64,000 bases of DNA. Source: Rhodobacterales bacterium. Its GTDB lineage: Bacteria; Pseudomonadota; Alphaproteobacteria; Caulobacterales; Hyphomonadaceae. The notes beneath the pieces were generated by a model. The model did not search any database, was not told the origin of the DNA, and saw only the letters and a list, made by a program, of their open reading frames with translations. This document shows positions 63,201 to 64,000 of the stretch, piece by piece (the stretch's first letter is position 1; each line of letters opens with the position of its first letter). A program made the position numbers and the translations under genes. The stretch lies in assembly GCA_014763715.1 (NCBI GenBank), contig JACXUV010000003.1, positions 111,266 to 175,265 on the forward strand, given 5' to 3'.

Positions 63201-63465
63201 TTTCGGCGGGGCAGAAGCCGAATGGTGGGTGCAGCTGGCCACGGCCGTCGTGTTCGGCCTCGCCTTCTCGACCATGATGATCCTTCTGGTCACGCCGGTC
63301 TGGCTGCTGGTACCGCACCGGACGGGCAACATGATCCGGCGGATCAGCGCGAGCGTCCGAGGACAGCGCCCGGCTGACGAGGTGCGACTGCTGGCAAATC
63401 GCGAAGCGGCCAATGACAAGGCCGACAGCGACAAGCCGGATTCAGCGTTGCCCGCAGCCGAATAG
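60220..63465 (+). CDS. RND efflux transporter permease (AcrB/HAE-like)
   Basis: 1081 aa; PKEADPDIPIPFVVITVPLAGVTPEDAERLLVRPIEQEIQSIEG; GMVIAVGILVDGAIVVTEYADRKMAEG; GIVALAGIVVNNNIVLIDTYNRLR. Confidence 0.96.
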   Translation: MTSIVDGAIGRARMVLAILLCAVIAGTITYVKLPKEADPDIPIPFVVITVPLAGVTPEDAERLLVRPIEQEIQSIEGLKTFNGYGSEGAGTLLLEFEIDVDVDQAVLDVKDKVDLAKRFFPQDAREPVIQEFNASQFPVMVVNLYGEAPVRGLNDIAEDLQDKLERNAGILEARIQGQREDVLEIVIDPAKLETYNISYQEIYNVVSANNQLVPAGEIDTGDGSFAVKVPGLIRTARDALSLPIKRTENAVVTLQDVAEIRRTYKDAAGYATFNGKPALLIEVVKRSGANVLDTANFVRDTIAEEQKNWPATVKATVTSDTSEQIGNQLGQLQSSIVTAVLLVMIIVVAALGWRSALLVGISIPASFVMAFLLLGTFGFTINMMVMFGMVIAVGILVDGAIVVTEYADRKMAEGLNRKEAYSMAGKRMFWPVVSSTLTTLAAFVPFLFWNSMPGKFMAYLPLTLICVLTASLIMALIFLPVLGSVMGARPEGTDADLAALAADADPEQATGWLGSYVRLVKSLIARPWMVTGAAIGSVILIFIWFGSTGHRSEFFLDIEPEQAFVFIQAQGALSAEEERDLVKRAEAAVADIDGIESISSRSGSSGGGGVSFDGANDQPIDTIGRLLLDLATADGVHDGRQTLEAVRKRLQEVPGLRFQIQAREQGPPAGKDLQVALLSDNQATLEEATRQLRTYIESRGDLREIDDTRPLPGIEYRIEVDRAEAGKYGLDVAQIGAAVQLVTNGVLVGRYRPDDADDEVDIRVRFPKDDRSASAIDTLRVATVNGNVPLNLFIDRVPAPRVSQIERLDGKRVYYVRGNAVEQGAGASIVQEVRDWIDQAGFGSDVEVRFEGADEDTKEANEFFGGAAMAALFMMAVILLWEFNNFWQVVLTLSAVIISTSGVLVGIQLVLPYMSILMIGTGIVALAGIVVNNNIVLIDTYNRLRKDGRSPEEAAIATAAQRIRPILLTTGTTICGLLPMVFEMSVNFGQGAINFGGAEAEWWVQLATAVVFGLAFSTMMILLVTPVWLLVPHRTGNMIRRISASVRGQRPADEVRLLANREAANDKADSDKPDSALPAAE

Positions 63466-63533
63466 CCACCCCCTCAACCTGACTGGAATATGAACGGACC
63501 ATTCGGGGAGCGTTTGGACAGCGCGTGAGAAAA

Positions 63534-63627
63534 GGGTCCTGCAGCGCCGGGGCACATCACGCCGCCCTTACCCTTAGGCGCCCGGCCAGGCTTCGCCCCC
63601 CTGACAGGCCGGCCCCGGTGCTGCCCT
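63534..63627. other. Nested inverted-repeat intergenic element (candidate structured RNA or bidirectional terminator)
   Basis: Outer arms GCAGCGCCGGGGC (63541-63553) and GCCCCGGTGCTGC (63612-63624) with a single G-U wobble; inner CGGCC (63583-63587)/GGCCG (63607-63611). Confidence 0.5.
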
Positions 63628-63643
63628 CCCAATACCAGCGTCT

Positions 63644-64000
63644 TCAGGCAAGCGTGACGAAGGTCGCGATGACTTTTTTGCGACCGGACTTTTCGAAATC
63701 CACGGTCAGCTTGTTGCCTTCGCTGAAAGCAACGCGGCCATAGCCGAACTTGTCATGAAAAACGCGCTGGCCTTTGCGGAAGGTCTCCGGCCCGCCACTG
63801 GTGGCAGTGAGATTGGAAGCATCGCGCGGCGCGCCCGTGCTCTGGTATTTCCCGGCGTTTTCCTTAAGGCGTTTCCAGCCAGGGCTCGCATAATCGCTCC
63901 GCTCGCCAAGGTCTTCGACCGTACCGGTGAACCCGGTATCGCCGCCCGGCATGCCGGAATAGCCGGTCTCCGACACCACTTCGACATTCTCATGCGGCAG
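63644..64000 (-). CDS. C-terminal part of UvrD/PcrA-type ATP-dependent DNA helicase, truncated by the window edge
   Basis: Open through base 64000; C-terminus FRKGQRVFHDKFGYGRVAFSEGNKLTVDFEKSGRKKVIATFVTLA is the PcrA/UvrD C-terminal Tudor-like motif. Confidence 0.85.
   Translation of the reverse strand: MPHENVEVVSETGYSGMPGGDTGFTGTVEDLGERSDYASPGWKRLKENAGKYQSTGAPRDASNLTATSGGPETFRKGQRVFHDKFGYGRVAFSEGNKLTVDFEKSGRKKVIATFVTLA

Overview
The window is about 64 kb of GC-rich alphaproteobacterial chromosome. Gene content and protein style suggest Hyphomonadaceae/Hyphomonas-like, which is inferred because no search was possible. About 60 coding regions are supported. The left 24 kb is surface-polysaccharide and precursor biology: a truncated glycosyltransferase at the left edge, an ABC-2 polysaccharide exporter (permease plus ATPase with a TPR/Sel1-like tail), a modular glycosyltransferase, a pyruvyl-transferase-family protein, a DegT aminotransferase, an rmlCBDA operon with an extra nucleotidyltransferase-like gene at its end, glmS, cysD-cysNC and a mannose-1-P guanylyltransferase. 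Embedded in this is an ahcY-purU-metK methyl-cycle cluster. The middle holds lipid/central metabolism (BVMO, thiolase, gpsA, crotonase, PDH-E1-like/MdeB-like gene with divergent Lrp regulator, MBL hydrolase), an ATP-grasp-like protein of unknown function, a stand-alone OppBC permease pair, a LysR/NTF2-like divergent pair, and tandem c-type cytochrome lipoproteins. The right part holds mdh, aroC, two tandem small beta-barrel OMPs, tlyA, a Cu/Zn-SOD homologue with an altered Zn site, a secreted amidase, zntB, an RND efflux pair and the C-terminus of a UvrD-type helicase. I saw no convincing mobile elements, CRISPR arrays, tRNAs or rRNAs. I did not find a clear novel multi-gene system. The best leads are the rml-linked wHTH/nucleotidyltransferase-like protein, the orphan ATP-grasp protein, the tandem cytochrome lipoproteins, the Zn-site-altered SOD, and several intergenic structured or regulatory elements.
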